Shown here in pieces: positions 1 to 6,475 of a DNA stretch of 39,801 bases. This DNA comes from a virus: positions 1 to 39,801 of IMG/VR virus record IMGVR_UViG_3300035698_005042. The stretch is one strand, 5' to 3'. Below the pieces are notes generated by a model. It ran no database searches. It was not told where the DNA came from and was given only the letters and a program-made list of their open reading frames with translations. The stretch's first letter is position 1, and the number at the start of each line of letters is the position of its first letter. The position numbers and the translations under genes are program-made.

Positions 1-84
1 AGTAGCGATATAACTTACACGGCTAATTACGATAAGCATTAGTATGATAGGAATTAATACCAGAAACTTTTCGACTTTACTCAT
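1..84 (-). CDS. 5' fragment of membrane-anchored hypothetical protein (repeat copy)
   Basis: These are the first 28 codons (MSKVEKFLVLIPII...) of the protein fully encoded at 39342-39758, cut by the window edge. It is not a second gene but the same gene seen twice because of the 127-bp overlap. The ATG at 84-82 follows the Shine-Dalgarno AGGAGGAG. Confidence 0.9.
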   Translation of the reverse strand, partial: MSKVEKFLVLIPIILMLIVISRVSYIAT

Positions 85-127
85 TTATCAATCTCCTCCT
101 GCTATATCACGATATATCAATCTTGAT
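1..127. repeat. 127-bp terminal direct repeat (left copy), assembly overlap
   Basis: Bases 1-127 are identical to 39675-39801. The length is exactly 127, a common assembler k-mer size, so this is most simply the overlap of a circular assembly and not a biological terminal repeat. The circular length would be 39,674 bp. Genes cross the junction smoothly: the left copy holds the first 28 codons of the 39342-39758 gene (84 down to 1) and the last codons of the 107-395 gene. Confidence 0.95.
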
Positions 128-395
128 GTTGTCCCTGTCGCAATCCTTGATCATGTCTTTAAAAGCTCTTTCCCTTAATGCCCTTGCCTCATCATATGGA
201 CTACCCCCACACCTTCCAAGGTATGCTGCACTAATCGTTGAAGGGAGATCTTTGCAATATAAACTATGTTCTTCCGCTTTCCTTGCGTTCTCTTTTGCCT
301 CTATTTCTATCTTTTTCTTTCTTTTCTTCTTTCTTTTACTCTTGTTTATAAACTTATTTATAGTTGGTCAGTATCATCTTTGCATTATCAGTCAT
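107..395 (-). pseudogene. Small basic hypothetical protein, frame broken by one base
   Basis: The ATG at 395 has a perfect AAGGAG seven bases upstream and overlaps the end of the glycosyltransferase gene by eight bases. Its frame reads MTDNAKMILTNYK and stops at 354. A neighbouring frame is open from about 367 to the stop at 107 (about 85 codons, Lys/Arg-rich then a Cys-containing part ending NIKIDIS) and has no ATG, GTG or TTG until late. The 289-base span is one base longer than a multiple of three. I read it as one gene with a +1 frame change between 367 and 354: a real mutation, an assembly error or recoding. The function is unknown. The downstream gene (ATG at 84) follows closely with its own AGGAGGAG. 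Confidence 0.5.
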
Positions 396-1722
396 TAACA
401 AGCTCCTTCTTAATCTTAGCCCTTACCTTGCTATTCTTAGCAGCGCTCTTTTGCTCCTCATGCCTACGGTAGCACCACAATACTTCATCAATACTCTTGT
501 GAGCATATAGCTTATCGAACCTAGCAAAGAACTCTAGCCCTTCAAAGTGTTCTAGCCCATCACGATACTTAAGCTCGTTAACTACTGCCTTATTAAGCAA
601 GCAGCAAGCAGGGTGTTGTTCATCACCAGTACTAATATAATCTAGTCGCTCATTACCAACATTGTACTTACTGAATACAGCCGATGCATTACTTGAATCT
701 ATTTCCTTCACCATCTTTTCAACGCAATCAGGGTATAGAATATCATCCGCATCTAATCGCAGTATGTATCTACCCTTTGCTTCTTTAATTGCCCTATTGC
801 AAGTAGCAGGTAAACCAATGTTTTTTTCGTTTACAAATACTTTAATCTTCTTTTTAACCACATCGTTTTGCTTGGTAATAAACTGCATGGCTTTTTTAAT
901 CCCATCATCATCCGAGCAATCATCCCATATGTGAAGCTCTAGATCCTGGTACGTTTGATTGATAACAGAACTGATCGCATCGACAATATATTTAGAATAA
1001 TTATGATGTGTAATATAGACAGTAACGCGCGGTAACTTGTTTATATTCAACAAATACTTGTTTCTTTTAACGTAATTTATCATGTCTAAAGTACCATATC
1101 CGTGAGCTAGATTAGAGTCAACAATTCTAATTAGTGTAAGGTCTTCTGGGTAGTCTAAGGTTAACCTAAAATTACTTTGGTATGACATCTCAGGAAAGTA
1201 TTCCGCATATTTTATGCCTTCCTTTTTTAGTAAGTATGAGATAAACTCAATTGGTTTATTCCCTACTTGATCTATAATATCTTTAAGCACTGATGTTCTA
1301 ATTACTTCTGCTGCGATTCCTTCAGGGCACCTACTCATGTACACATAGTCTAAGTCATTGTTTAAGCACCACTGAGTTTGTTTCTTAAGTAATAGCTGGT
1401 CAATGAATATATCATCAGCAGTTACTCTAATCACATAATCCCAATTGTGTTTTTTTGCTACTGCGTAGAGTCTGTGTAGTGGTGATTCGTCCTCGCCTCT
1501 GTATATCTCTATTGGTATGTTGGTCTCTTTGATCTTACTTATGATCTTATCGTCTTTGCTTGCAGTTGGTATTGCTAGTACTGCTGGCCATCGTGAATAG
1601 TTGATTACGTGCTCAAGTAATATTTGAAGTGCAAATTTATTACCTATTCTTCTAAGTATCTTATTTGGTAGTCTTCTTGAATCCGTTCTTGCACAAATAC
1701 AAATTCCTATTTTTTTATCCAT
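388..1722 (-). CDS. SpsF-like cytidylyltransferase fused to GT2 glycosyltransferase
   Basis: A 444-residue two-domain protein. Residues 1 to about 225 look like the SpsF/CMP-sugar synthetase family: an N-terminal CARTDSRRLPNK signature for the nucleotide-binding loop, then RGEDES and RVTADD. This family activates acidic sugars with CTP. From about residue 233 (PRVTVYITHHNYSKYI) to the end it is a family-2 glycosyltransferase: INQTYQDLE, IWDDCSDDDG, NIGLPATCNRAI and the DxD-type metal motif LDADDILYPD. Joining donor synthesis and transfer in one chain suggests direct channelling of the sugar. It starts one base into the stop of a tiny upstream ORF (TAATG). There is no signal peptide or membrane segment, so it acts in the cytoplasm. 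It belongs to the sugar block with the radical SAM, SDR and DAHP-synthase-like genes. The target is unknown. Confidence 0.85.
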   Translation of the reverse strand: MDKKIGICICARTDSRRLPNKILRRIGNKFALQILLEHVINYSRWPAVLAIPTASKDDKIISKIKETNIPIEIYRGEDESPLHRLYAVAKKHNWDYVIRVTADDIFIDQLLLKKQTQWCLNNDLDYVYMSRCPEGIAAEVIRTSVLKDIIDQVGNKPIEFISYLLKKEGIKYAEYFPEMSYQSNFRLTLDYPEDLTLIRIVDSNLAHGYGTLDMINYVKRNKYLLNINKLPRVTVYITHHNYSKYIVDAISSVINQTYQDLELHIWDDCSDDDGIKKAMQFITKQNDVVKKKIKVFVNEKNIGLPATCNRAIKEAKGRYILRLDADDILYPDCVEKMVKEIDSSNASAVFSKYNVGNERLDYISTGDEQHPACCLLNKAVVNELKYRDGLEHFEGLEFFARFDKLYAHKSIDEVLWCYRRHEEQKSAAKNSKVRAKIKKELVND

Positions 1723-1793
1723 TATTTATTTACCTTCCGTTTTTTATTCTTTCTAATTAATCTCAACCATTCAGCACGAGTTTTTCTAGACAT
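1722..1793 (-). CDS. Tiny basic peptide upstream of the glycosyltransferase (23 aa)
   Basis: ATG at 1793 follows GGAG at good spacing and reads MSRKTRAEWLRLIRKNKKRK before ending VNK. Its TAA overlaps the ATG of the glycosyltransferase by one base (TAATG). It is very basic (about ten Lys/Arg). The coupling suggests it is translated, perhaps only as a leader that delivers ribosomes to the next gene. No homology is recognised. Confidence 0.45.
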   Translation of the reverse strand: MSRKTRAEWLRLIRKNKKRKVNK

Positions 1794-1949
1794 CTGAAAT
1801 TCTCCATTGGAAAGTCATTGCAGCTTAGAGTGCACTCTTCCTTCTACAACTTGATAACGTGATTGACATGTTGTGCATCATCCGGGAATACACACGAGTT
1901 ACCATCGCAGCCCTCGCCATTGCGTTTCTCTTCCGCTACTATCCTGCAT
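1794..1949 (-). other. Short stretch between two genes, possibly a decayed Cys-rich ORF
   Basis: This 156-base gap has no intact ORF. One minus frame just after the radical SAM stop is open for about 36 codons (...IVAEEKRNGEGCDGNSC...) up to a TAG, and the same frame continues after the TAG with a Cys-rich segment (KEECTLSCNDFP). It has no proper start in frame, although an ATG one base out of frame lies at its beginning. It resembles a broken small zinc-binding gene, but this is weak. Confidence 0.3.
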
Positions 1950-2981
1950 TCATTTCACCTTATACGATTGATAGCTTGTACATCGTGCACAGCTTGGCAG
2001 CTTCTCAAAATCATGCTGCCTAAGTCTATAAATTACATTGTGCCTATATACTGAGTTAATCATATTAACTATCTTTAGATTATTCACATTACCTAAGTAC
2101 AGAGTTGAGCATTCTTTATAAGCTAGGCAGCACATGAAAGTTTTACCATTAACTCCAATAACTATTCGATTAGATGGTTGTTTGCAGTACTGACGTTTGA
2201 TTCTTCCGTCTTTCCACAGTTCATAATATGCTAGTTGCGAGTCAGCATCGTTCCTACTCTCTACAATTCTAGGCTGAACTGGCTTGGAGTCAAACCTTCT
2301 TAGTTTCTTTTCTTTGAATAGCTTACTCATGACTAAATAAATATCAATATCACTATTTCTTTCGTTGTATGCTATTGCCTTATAGTATCTCTCTGCTATC
2401 TGATCATAAAGTGTTTTCTGGAATTTCTCATCGCTCTCGCATCCACCCTGCACTCTTCGCTGAATGTAAACCTTGGTTTGTTTAGGATCATATTTTTCTA
2501 CAAGCTCGGTTAGGTTATCTAGGAGTTTGCTAAGCTTAGCTGGAGTCCGCATTACTTCGTACATCTCTGGTTTCATGGTGTCTAATGATATGCGGATCTG
2601 AGTTAAATATTTAAGTGCTTCTGTTGAGATAGGCTTAGCAGTAAGATTAGTATTAATCATTATATCAAGGTAGCCAATATCAGATGCCATTTTACAGATC
2701 TTATCTAATTTAGGATGAACGGTAGGTTCACCACGCCAGTTAAACTTAACTGATCGTATACCAGCATTATAAGCTTCCTGCATAATACGTTTAGCTTCTG
2801 AAGGCATCATTAAGTCATCGATATATTTTTCTTTGAATCCGGGTTCTTGTCTATAGCAGAAAGGGCATTTGAGATTACACGCACGTATAATCTCTAAATC
2901 TAAGTGGACGGGTTGGTCTTGAAACCAGTGGGGCTTATTGAACTTTAGTCGGTAGAGTAAGTACTTAAGTTTTTTTAACAA
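1950..2981 (-). CDS. Radical SAM / SPASM domain enzyme
   Basis: A 343-residue protein with the radical SAM cluster motif CNLKCPFC (CX3CX2C) at residues 35-42, binding a 4Fe-4S cluster and S-adenosylmethionine for radical chemistry. The C-terminal part has the Cys pattern of a SPASM domain (YCKQPSN..., FMCCLAYKEC, ...CARC), which binds extra clusters. The start is TTG at 2981, with GAGGAG six bases upstream. It is the first gene after the 3110-3139 promoter and a long hairpin leader. Radical SAM/SPASM proteins act on peptides, sugars or other small molecules; the substrate cannot be read from the sequence. Its place before the sugar-activation and transfer genes suggests sugar or protein modification. 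Confidence 0.85.
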   Translation of the reverse strand: MLKKLKYLLYRLKFNKPHWFQDQPVHLDLEIIRACNLKCPFCYRQEPGFKEKYIDDLMMPSEAKRIMQEAYNAGIRSVKFNWRGEPTVHPKLDKICKMASDIGYLDIMINTNLTAKPISTEALKYLTQIRISLDTMKPEMYEVMRTPAKLSKLLDNLTELVEKYDPKQTKVYIQRRVQGGCESDEKFQKTLYDQIAERYYKAIAYNERNSDIDIYLVMSKLFKEKKLRRFDSKPVQPRIVESRNDADSQLAYYELWKDGRIKRQYCKQPSNRIVIGVNGKTFMCCLAYKECSTLYLGNVNNLKIVNMINSVYRHNVIYRLRQHDFEKLPSCARCTSYQSYKVK

Positions 2982-3009
2982 TTCTATCTCCTCACGGAGG
3001 TACAGAGTG

Positions 3010-3089
3010 GCGTTTTAGAAGGGACTTAATCATCCGGCCAGGGAATCGTGTTGGAGTTGGTATTGTAATTAAGTCCCCTAAAAAGACGC
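3010..3089 (-). other. Long hairpin in the 5' leader of the radical SAM gene
   Basis: The arms GGGACTTAAT (3021-3030) and ATTAAGTCCC (3068-3077) are perfect inverted repeats. The outer bases GCGTTTTAG (3010-3018) and CTAAAAAGACGC (3078-3089) extend the stem with small bulges. The loop is 37 bases. It lies between the predicted transcription start (about 3103) and the TTG start codon at 2981. There is no U-run after the arm, so it is not a standard terminator. It may be a processing, stability or regulatory element. Confidence 0.75.
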
Positions 3090-3109
3090 TTTAACTACGT
3101 TCTGTATTT

Positions 3110-3139
3110 CATATAACATATATTTTTATTTCTTGTCAA
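3110..3139 (-). promoter_or_regulatory. Sigma70-type promoter for the sugar block
   Basis: On the minus strand, TTGACA (3139-3134) is followed after 18 bases by TATATG (3115-3110), preceded by TG at the extended -10 position. The expected start is near 3103, in the only clear gap between the early genes and the radical SAM gene. Confidence 0.65.
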
Positions 3140-3156
3140 GTTTTTCTTTTTCTTTT

Positions 3157-3405
3157 TCATTCGCTCGCTCTCCTATTCCATATTTCTAATGATTCTGCTT
3201 CGGTGTTTTGAAACCCTGTAGAACATCCGCAATGGTCGCATCTAATCCAATGATCGCCAAGGCATTCTAGCCTTTCCGCTACCAATCCACAAAAAGGGCA
3301 TGGCTTAAGCTCGGGCTTTTTTACTTTTCCCTTTTTTGGAAAAATCTTATCCCATCTTTCAGGGCTTACACTACTTCCTGCAATTCCATATCTATCATCT
3401 CTCAT
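3157..3405 (-). CDS. Lar-like zinc-ribbon protein
   Basis: An 82-residue protein. After a variable N-terminus it has CPFCG (about residue 37), then RCDHCGCSTG and an ending EIWNRRASE. This CPFCG...C..CG...WN.R layout is that of the Lar restriction-alleviation family common in phages. Members reduce host type I restriction or are simply zinc-binding proteins of unknown role. It overlaps the next upstream gene by one base. Last gene of the early block. Confidence 0.7.
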   Translation of the reverse strand: MRDDRYGIAGSSVSPERWDKIFPKKGKVKKPELKPCPFCGLVAERLECLGDHWIRCDHCGCSTGFQNTEAESLEIWNRRASE

Positions 3406-3596
3406 TACACTAAGCTCCCTACTGAAATGATTTGATCTATCTCCTCTTGGTCTTCCGCGAAACTGCTAGTGTTATTTAGTTTGCTACCTTTCGGATAATG
3501 ATTGCACTCTGATATATAGCCATAGTGATCATAGCTAGCATAATATTGTTCTTTGTCAATTTCCATCCCACAAAACTCACACACTATTTTTTCCAT
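3405..3596 (-). CDS. Small zinc-finger-like protein
   Basis: A 63-residue protein starting MEKIVCEFCGMEIDKEQYY, with CxxC near the N-terminus and a later Cys/His (SECNHY) that could complete a metal site. It ends in the start region of the Lar-like gene. Function unknown; one of many small Cys-rich early proteins here. Confidence 0.6.
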   Translation of the reverse strand: MEKIVCEFCGMEIDKEQYYASYDHYGYISECNHYPKGSKLNNTSSFAEDQEEIDQIISVGSLV

Positions 3597-3618
3597 CTAG
3601 TTTCCTCTTCTCTCTTTC

Positions 3619-3909
3619 TCACTCATCTACTTCCTCCAGTTTTATAACCTCTATTTGATTCAACCCTTCGCTTAAAACTATATAGCAGTCAATTATCTCT
3701 TTATCTTCAGCCTTTAGTATCTTGAACATAGTGTATTTTTTCTTCTCTACCACCTCGTTAGTGAAGTAAGTAACCTTACCGTCTTCATTCGCTACGTTAA
3801 CTTGATAATTGTACACTTCCTCTGCATTAGACCTATTAACCCATAAAAGTATTAGCATGAAAAATAAACAAATCGCACAAATTAAAATAACCCTATTGTA
3901 TAGATTCAT
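3619..3909 (-). CDS. Membrane-anchored hypothetical protein
   Basis: A 96-residue protein with one N-terminal membrane segment (about residues 7-24, ILICAICLFFMLILLW) and an acidic, beta-rich tail predicted outside the membrane. AAGGAGG precedes the ATG. No family recognised. Its build (short anchor plus about 70 residues) resembles the 39342-39758 protein. Confidence 0.6.
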   Translation of the reverse strand: MNLYNRVILICAICLFFMLILLWVNRSNAEEVYNYQVNVANEDGKVTYFTNEVVEKKKYTMFKILKAEDKEIIDCYIVLSEGLNQIEVIKLEEVDE

Positions 3910-3923
3910 TTCAAATCCTCCTT

Positions 3924-4184
3924 TTAGCCATTGCCATAACCATCGCCATTGTCATTGCCATCGCCATAGCCATTGCCATTGCCATTGCCATTGCCATAGC
4001 CATAGCCATTGCCATTGCCATTGCCATTGCCATTGCCATTGCCATAGCCATCGCCATTGCCATTGCCAGTACCATTGCCATTGCCAGTACCATTGCCATT
4101 GCCAGTACCATTGCCATTGCCATAGCCATAGCCATAGCCATAGCTTGTTAAACTTTCATCAAAATTTATAGTACGCTTTCCCAC
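3924..4184 (-). CDS. Gly-Asn/Gly-Tyr hexanucleotide-repeat protein
   Basis: An 86-residue ORF starting with GTG at 4184 after AAGGGGG and overlapping the upstream gene by 19 bases. The first 14 residues (MGKRTINFDESLTS) are normal. The rest is a Gly-X repeat (X = Tyr, Asn, Thr, Asp) from a tandem six-base unit. A very similar short Gly-Tyr-rich tail gene after the same kind of upstream gene fits my memory of other phages, but I cannot check this. It may be disordered. Two other frames across the repeat are also open; they are shadows of the repeat. Confidence 0.6.
   Translation of the reverse strand: MGKRTINFDESLTSYGYGYGYGNGNGTGNGNGTGNGNGTGNGNGDGYGNGNGNGNGNGNGYGYGNGNGNGNGYGDGNDNGDGYGNG
3929..4140. 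repeat. Hexanucleotide tandem repeat (CCATTG)n
   Basis: About 35 copies of a six-base unit, CCATTG on the plus strand, with variants CCATAG, CCATCG and CCAGTA. A higher-order 18-base unit (CCAGTA CCATTG CCATTG) is repeated three times at about 4066-4121. Because the unit is six bases, length changes keep the reading frame. It makes long open frames on both strands, all artefacts except the Gly-X gene. Confidence 0.95.
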
Positions 4185-4501
4185 GGTTCCCCCTTACAGG
4201 CTATCATAGCCACAACAGTTAAATAGTCAAACTCTACCACGCCATATGTTTTATCTAATTTGGTGCTACTGGTAGGCCCTCCTAGAGCTATTTCTCCTAA
4301 TCCATTGGTCGTTCCCCAGGATCTTATAACACTAGCATTGTGCAATTTGCAATCACTTCCTTCACGTTCAAACCTCCCAACCATTGACCAGCCCCTTTGC
4401 AATATTACAATCTTAATATCCCCTTTTATCTCTTTCACTGTGTCTTTCGGTACATATGTTTTCCCTTCAATTACAACACTACTTACGTCTAGTTTGTTCA
4501 T
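4166..4501 (-). CDS. Hypothetical protein, upstream partner of the repeat protein
   Basis: A 111-residue soluble protein (MNKLDVSSVVIEGKTYVPKD...), with AAGGGGTGGG before the ATG. The middle part, RSWGTTNGLGEIALGGPTS, and the end, ACKGEPWESVL, look conserved-type, but I cannot name a family. Its stop is inside the start of the Gly-X repeat gene, so the two are probably co-translated. Confidence 0.6.
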   Translation of the reverse strand: MNKLDVSSVVIEGKTYVPKDTVKEIKGDIKIVILQRGWSMVGRFEREGSDCKLHNASVIRSWGTTNGLGEIALGGPTSSTKLDKTYGVVEFDYLTVVAMIACKGEPWESVL

Positions 4502-4537
4502 TTTCCCACCCCTTTTATTTAATTATCGTGCATTTTT

Positions 4538-4627
4538 TTACGCTATAATATAACTAGTAATGTACAGCGAAAATATAAAAAACCCAAAGCTAAAACATAG
4601 CACTAGCGCTGCTTTAAGTGGATTCAT
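4538..4627 (-). CDS. Tiny single-span membrane peptide (29 aa)
   Basis: The ATG at 4627 has AAAGGAG seven bases upstream. It encodes about 29 residues that are almost all hydrophobic after MNPLKAA, ending TSYIIA. It fills the gap between the 4649 and 4501 genes. Probably a one-pass membrane microprotein; function unknown. Confidence 0.55.
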   Translation of the reverse strand: MNPLKAALVLCFSFGFFIFSLYITSYIIA

Positions 4628-4648
4628 TGCTCAGCTCCTTTAGTTTGA

Positions 4649-4918
4649 TTAACTAATCGATATAGAATTATCTCTCGCCGAGCAATCTCTACTAGCCACT
4701 CCTTCGCTTTTAAGCTCTTCACAAGTTGAATATGTAGAATCTATCCATGGCTCCATATACCCTTCATCCCCAGAATTCTCTTGAGCTATTTCTCTAGCTC
4801 TTTTTTCGTTCTCCGCCATTATTATAAATCCGTAACAACGACCATCCGAGTCTTCCCACGGATTATGGTCTAATTTTTCTCTATCTGTTCTAGCTGTTAT
4901 TAACCATGCTTTCATCAA
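4649..4918 (-). CDS. Hypothetical protein
   Basis: An 89-residue acidic soluble protein beginning MMKAWLITARTDREKLDHNPW. The N-terminal part (AWLITA... DGRCYGFIIMAENEKRAREIA) looks like a small beta-alpha fold. It overlaps the next upstream gene by four bases (ATGA). Function unknown. Confidence 0.6.
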   Translation of the reverse strand: MMKAWLITARTDREKLDHNPWEDSDGRCYGFIIMAENEKRAREIAQENSGDEGYMEPWIDSTYSTCEELKSEGVASRDCSARDNSISIS

Positions 4919-5133
4919 TTACCTCCCTTCTCCATCTTAATTCGTTTAGCTCTAACTATATCTAGATCAGCTTGCTTATCTAAATGCGGTGTTGTGTGTA
5001 GCATGTACATAGTTGAGAATCCAAACCCAGCTCCAATGCAAGCAATCACGAACATAAACGAACCTAGTACAATTATAAGTGCGGCTATTACAGATACCCA
5101 CCTGGGTGCATCGCTATCTATCGTTATTTTCAC
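4915..5133 (-). CDS. Small membrane protein, GTG start
   Basis: A 72-residue protein starting with GTG at 5133 after GGAGG. A hydrophobic stretch from about residue 13 to 45 (VSVIAALIIVLGSFMFVIAC...) gives one or two membrane spans, followed by a charged tail. It overlaps the upstream gene by 20 bases. Could be a holin-like or signalling microprotein; its early position makes holin less likely. Confidence 0.6.
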   Translation of the reverse strand: MKITIDSDAPRWVSVIAALIIVLGSFMFVIACIGAGFGFSTMYMLHTTPHLDKQADLDIVRAKRIKMEKGGN

Positions 5134-5323
5134 TTACTGCCTCCTTCTCATCGCGCACCATCATCAGTTCGATTTTATGCAATAAAATTGATAAAGCCGC
5201 CATCTTACCTGACGAATGCATTAACTCTTTTGCAGTTTGGTGTTGTGTGTCCTCCTTGGTATAATTGCTTATTTGTACGGCGCATTCGCTAATTGCTTTT
5301 AATACTTCGTTTATGTAAATCAT
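5114..5323 (-). CDS. Hypothetical protein
   Basis: I place the start at ATG 5323, not at the longer ORF start 5431, because AAAGGAGG lies eight bases before it and this leaves only a small overlap with the upstream gene. The product is about 69 residues (MIYINEVLKAISECAVQI...), mostly helical. Function unknown. Confidence 0.6.
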   Translation of the reverse strand: MIYINEVLKAISECAVQISNYTKEDTQHQTAKELMHSSGKMAALSILLHKIELMMVRDEKEAVSENNDR

Positions 5324-5585
5324 CCTCTGCCTCCTTTGCTTTTTTCGTTTGGTATATTTCCTCAATACTTTTATTAAATTGCGATAAGTTTTCTTTTCCT
5401 CCTCGGCAATATTTAGTATTTCTAAAAGCACATCCCGCTATATATTTACCGCTTTTATAATACTCAATGCATTCTTTTGGCGTTGCGGGTTCGCCAAACA
5501 TTTCTTTTATTAATGATAAAATCCAATCACATATTTTGTTTGCTTCTTTTTGTGTGAACTTATTCATACACTTTAAAATATCCAT
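5289..5585 (-). CDS. Hypothetical protein
   Basis: A 98-residue protein starting MDILKCMNKFTQKEANKIC after AAAAGGAG. It has several Cys residues and a Lys-rich C-terminus. No family recognised. It sits in the run of small early genes and overlaps the next by 35 bases. Confidence 0.55.
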   Translation of the reverse strand: MDILKCMNKFTQKEANKICDWILSLIKEMFGEPATPKECIEYYKSGKYIAGCAFRNTKYCRGGKENLSQFNKSIEEIYQTKKAKEAEDDLHKRSIKSN

Positions 5586-5650
5586 TTTTTCTCCTTTTCA
5601 TTATCGGCTCGAGGATTCGTTTAATTGAATCGCAAGAGTCCATCGTGGAA

Positions 5651-5854
5651 TTATTTGCTAGTGCTTCTTAACTGGTCTATGTCTTTTTTAGAAAGTCCTA
5701 ATTTATCAAGGTTGTTAACATTTACTCTGAAGTTATTTTCTCCCCACTTTTTAACCCTACAATCATATCCACAGTAAACTTGATCTCGCCTTTTTTGATT
5801 AAAGGTGTCGTTACACACAGGACATTTTTTAAAAATCTTTTTATTCTTTTTCAT
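5651..5854 (-). CDS. Small zinc-finger protein (paralogue of the 8636 gene)
   Basis: About 67 residues from the ATG at 5854, preferred over 5869 because GGAG is correctly placed before it. The motif is CPVCNDTF-x3-RRDQVYC-x3-C, followed by a Leu-rich tail (DKLGLSKKDIDQL). The same CxxC-x4-F-x3-RRDxVYCx3C layout occurs in 8636-8905, so the two are paralogues. Probably zinc-binding and perhaps nucleic-acid-binding; precise role unknown. Confidence 0.65.
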   Translation of the reverse strand: MKKNKKIFKKCPVCNDTFNQKRRDQVYCGYDCRVKKWGENNFRVNVNNLDKLGLSKKDIDQLRSTSK

Positions 5855-6329
5855 ATTCCAAATCTCCATTCTTTATCTTTTTATCGATCTTACGACCGAT
5901 ACATAACCTGGCATCTTCTATGCTTTCGTAAATTATCTTGCTTTTAATCCCATTGCAAATATTACAAGCCATGACAAAATTCTCTGATAGATTATTAAAC
6001 GAGTAGCAATAAGGAACTAAATGATCCCAATGAATTATAGTTCTTTTTACCTTTCCTCCTCTCCAATACCAAACCCCTATCTTTTTCTGGCAATAAATAC
6101 ATCTTCCATCTTGCGCTTTAATCAGTTTTTTCTTAGTTTCATTCAAAGGGCCCCTTCTGACGCTTGCCGGAGCTACAATTTGTTTGAATTTATCAGTCTT
6201 TATTTCTATCAGTCCACCACAGCAAGCGAACCTGCCGTCAATAATAAAGCTCTCGCTTTCGCATTCTTCGCAATGAGCTCTTTTTACTAACACATTTCCA
6301 TATTTTCCGTAATGGGCTTTTCTTTTCAT
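5841..6329 (-). CDS. HNH endonuclease-like protein
   Basis: A 162-residue protein. N-terminal Cys pairs (HCEECES, ACCGG) form one likely zinc site. The core at residues about 74-125 has CIYCQ, then WDHLVPY (the HNH histidine strand), NLSENFVMACNICN and an Asn/Cys helix, typical of HNH nucleases. It may nick or cut DNA, as a homing-type or packaging-associated enzyme. It has no Shine-Dalgarno: the -10 element of a promoter ends only six bases before the ATG, so the transcript may be leaderless. Confidence 0.75.
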   Translation of the reverse strand: MKRKAHYGKYGNVLVKRAHCEECESESFIIDGRFACCGGLIEIKTDKFKQIVAPASVRRGPLNETKKKLIKAQDGRCIYCQKKIGVWYWRGGKVKRTIIHWDHLVPYCYSFNNLSENFVMACNICNGIKSKIIYESIEDARLCIGRKIDKKIKNGDLEYEKE

Positions 6330-6335
6330 GTCGAT

Positions 6336-6364
6336 ATTTAATCACAAAACCAGACCATTGTCAA
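6336..6364 (-). promoter_or_regulatory. Sigma70-type promoter next to the HNH start codon
   Basis: TTGACA at 6364-6359, 17-base spacer, TTAAAT at 6341-6336. The predicted start is at or next to the ATG at 6329, which would give a leaderless message. It lies in the 144-base gap between the 6474 and 6329 genes. Confidence 0.6.
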
Positions 6365-6428
6365 TAGCTTTAAGCAACGCGTTGGTTTATTGTTGAAAAC
6401 CTTAGACACGAAACAGGCCATTTCTCTC

Positions 6429-6475
6429 AATCTAACCCTATCCTTGGCCCAAAATAGGCTATTGTGGTTTAGATT
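6429..6475 (-). terminator. Large hairpin at the end of the 6474 gene
   Basis: AATCTAAAC/GTTAGATT form an outer stem with one bulged base. CCTAT/ATAGG and TTGG/CCAA form an inner stem. The arm overlaps the TAA stop of the upstream gene. There is no U-run, so it may be a weak or factor-dependent terminator, or a 3'-end stabiliser, just before the next promoter. Confidence 0.5.

Noticed and set aside
1794-1949. TAG recoded as sense in this phage
   Set aside because: Major tail and tape measure genes end at TAG with the next gene or ribosome site right after, so TAG is a normal stop.
3554-3559. Minus-strand TTGACA inside the 3405-3596 gene as a promoter
   Set aside because: No acceptable -10 at 16-18 bases; the bases are explained by coding.
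3929-4140. CRISPR-like array
   Set aside because: The units are six bases and continuous, with no spacers.
3911-4141. Minus-strand Met-Ala repeat ORF
   Set aside because: Another frame of the same six-base repeat; no start region outside the repeat.
3809-4171. Plus-strand ORF with long Cys-His repeat
   Set aside because: It is only the reverse reading of the hexanucleotide repeat; no ribosome site, and it runs against all neighbours.
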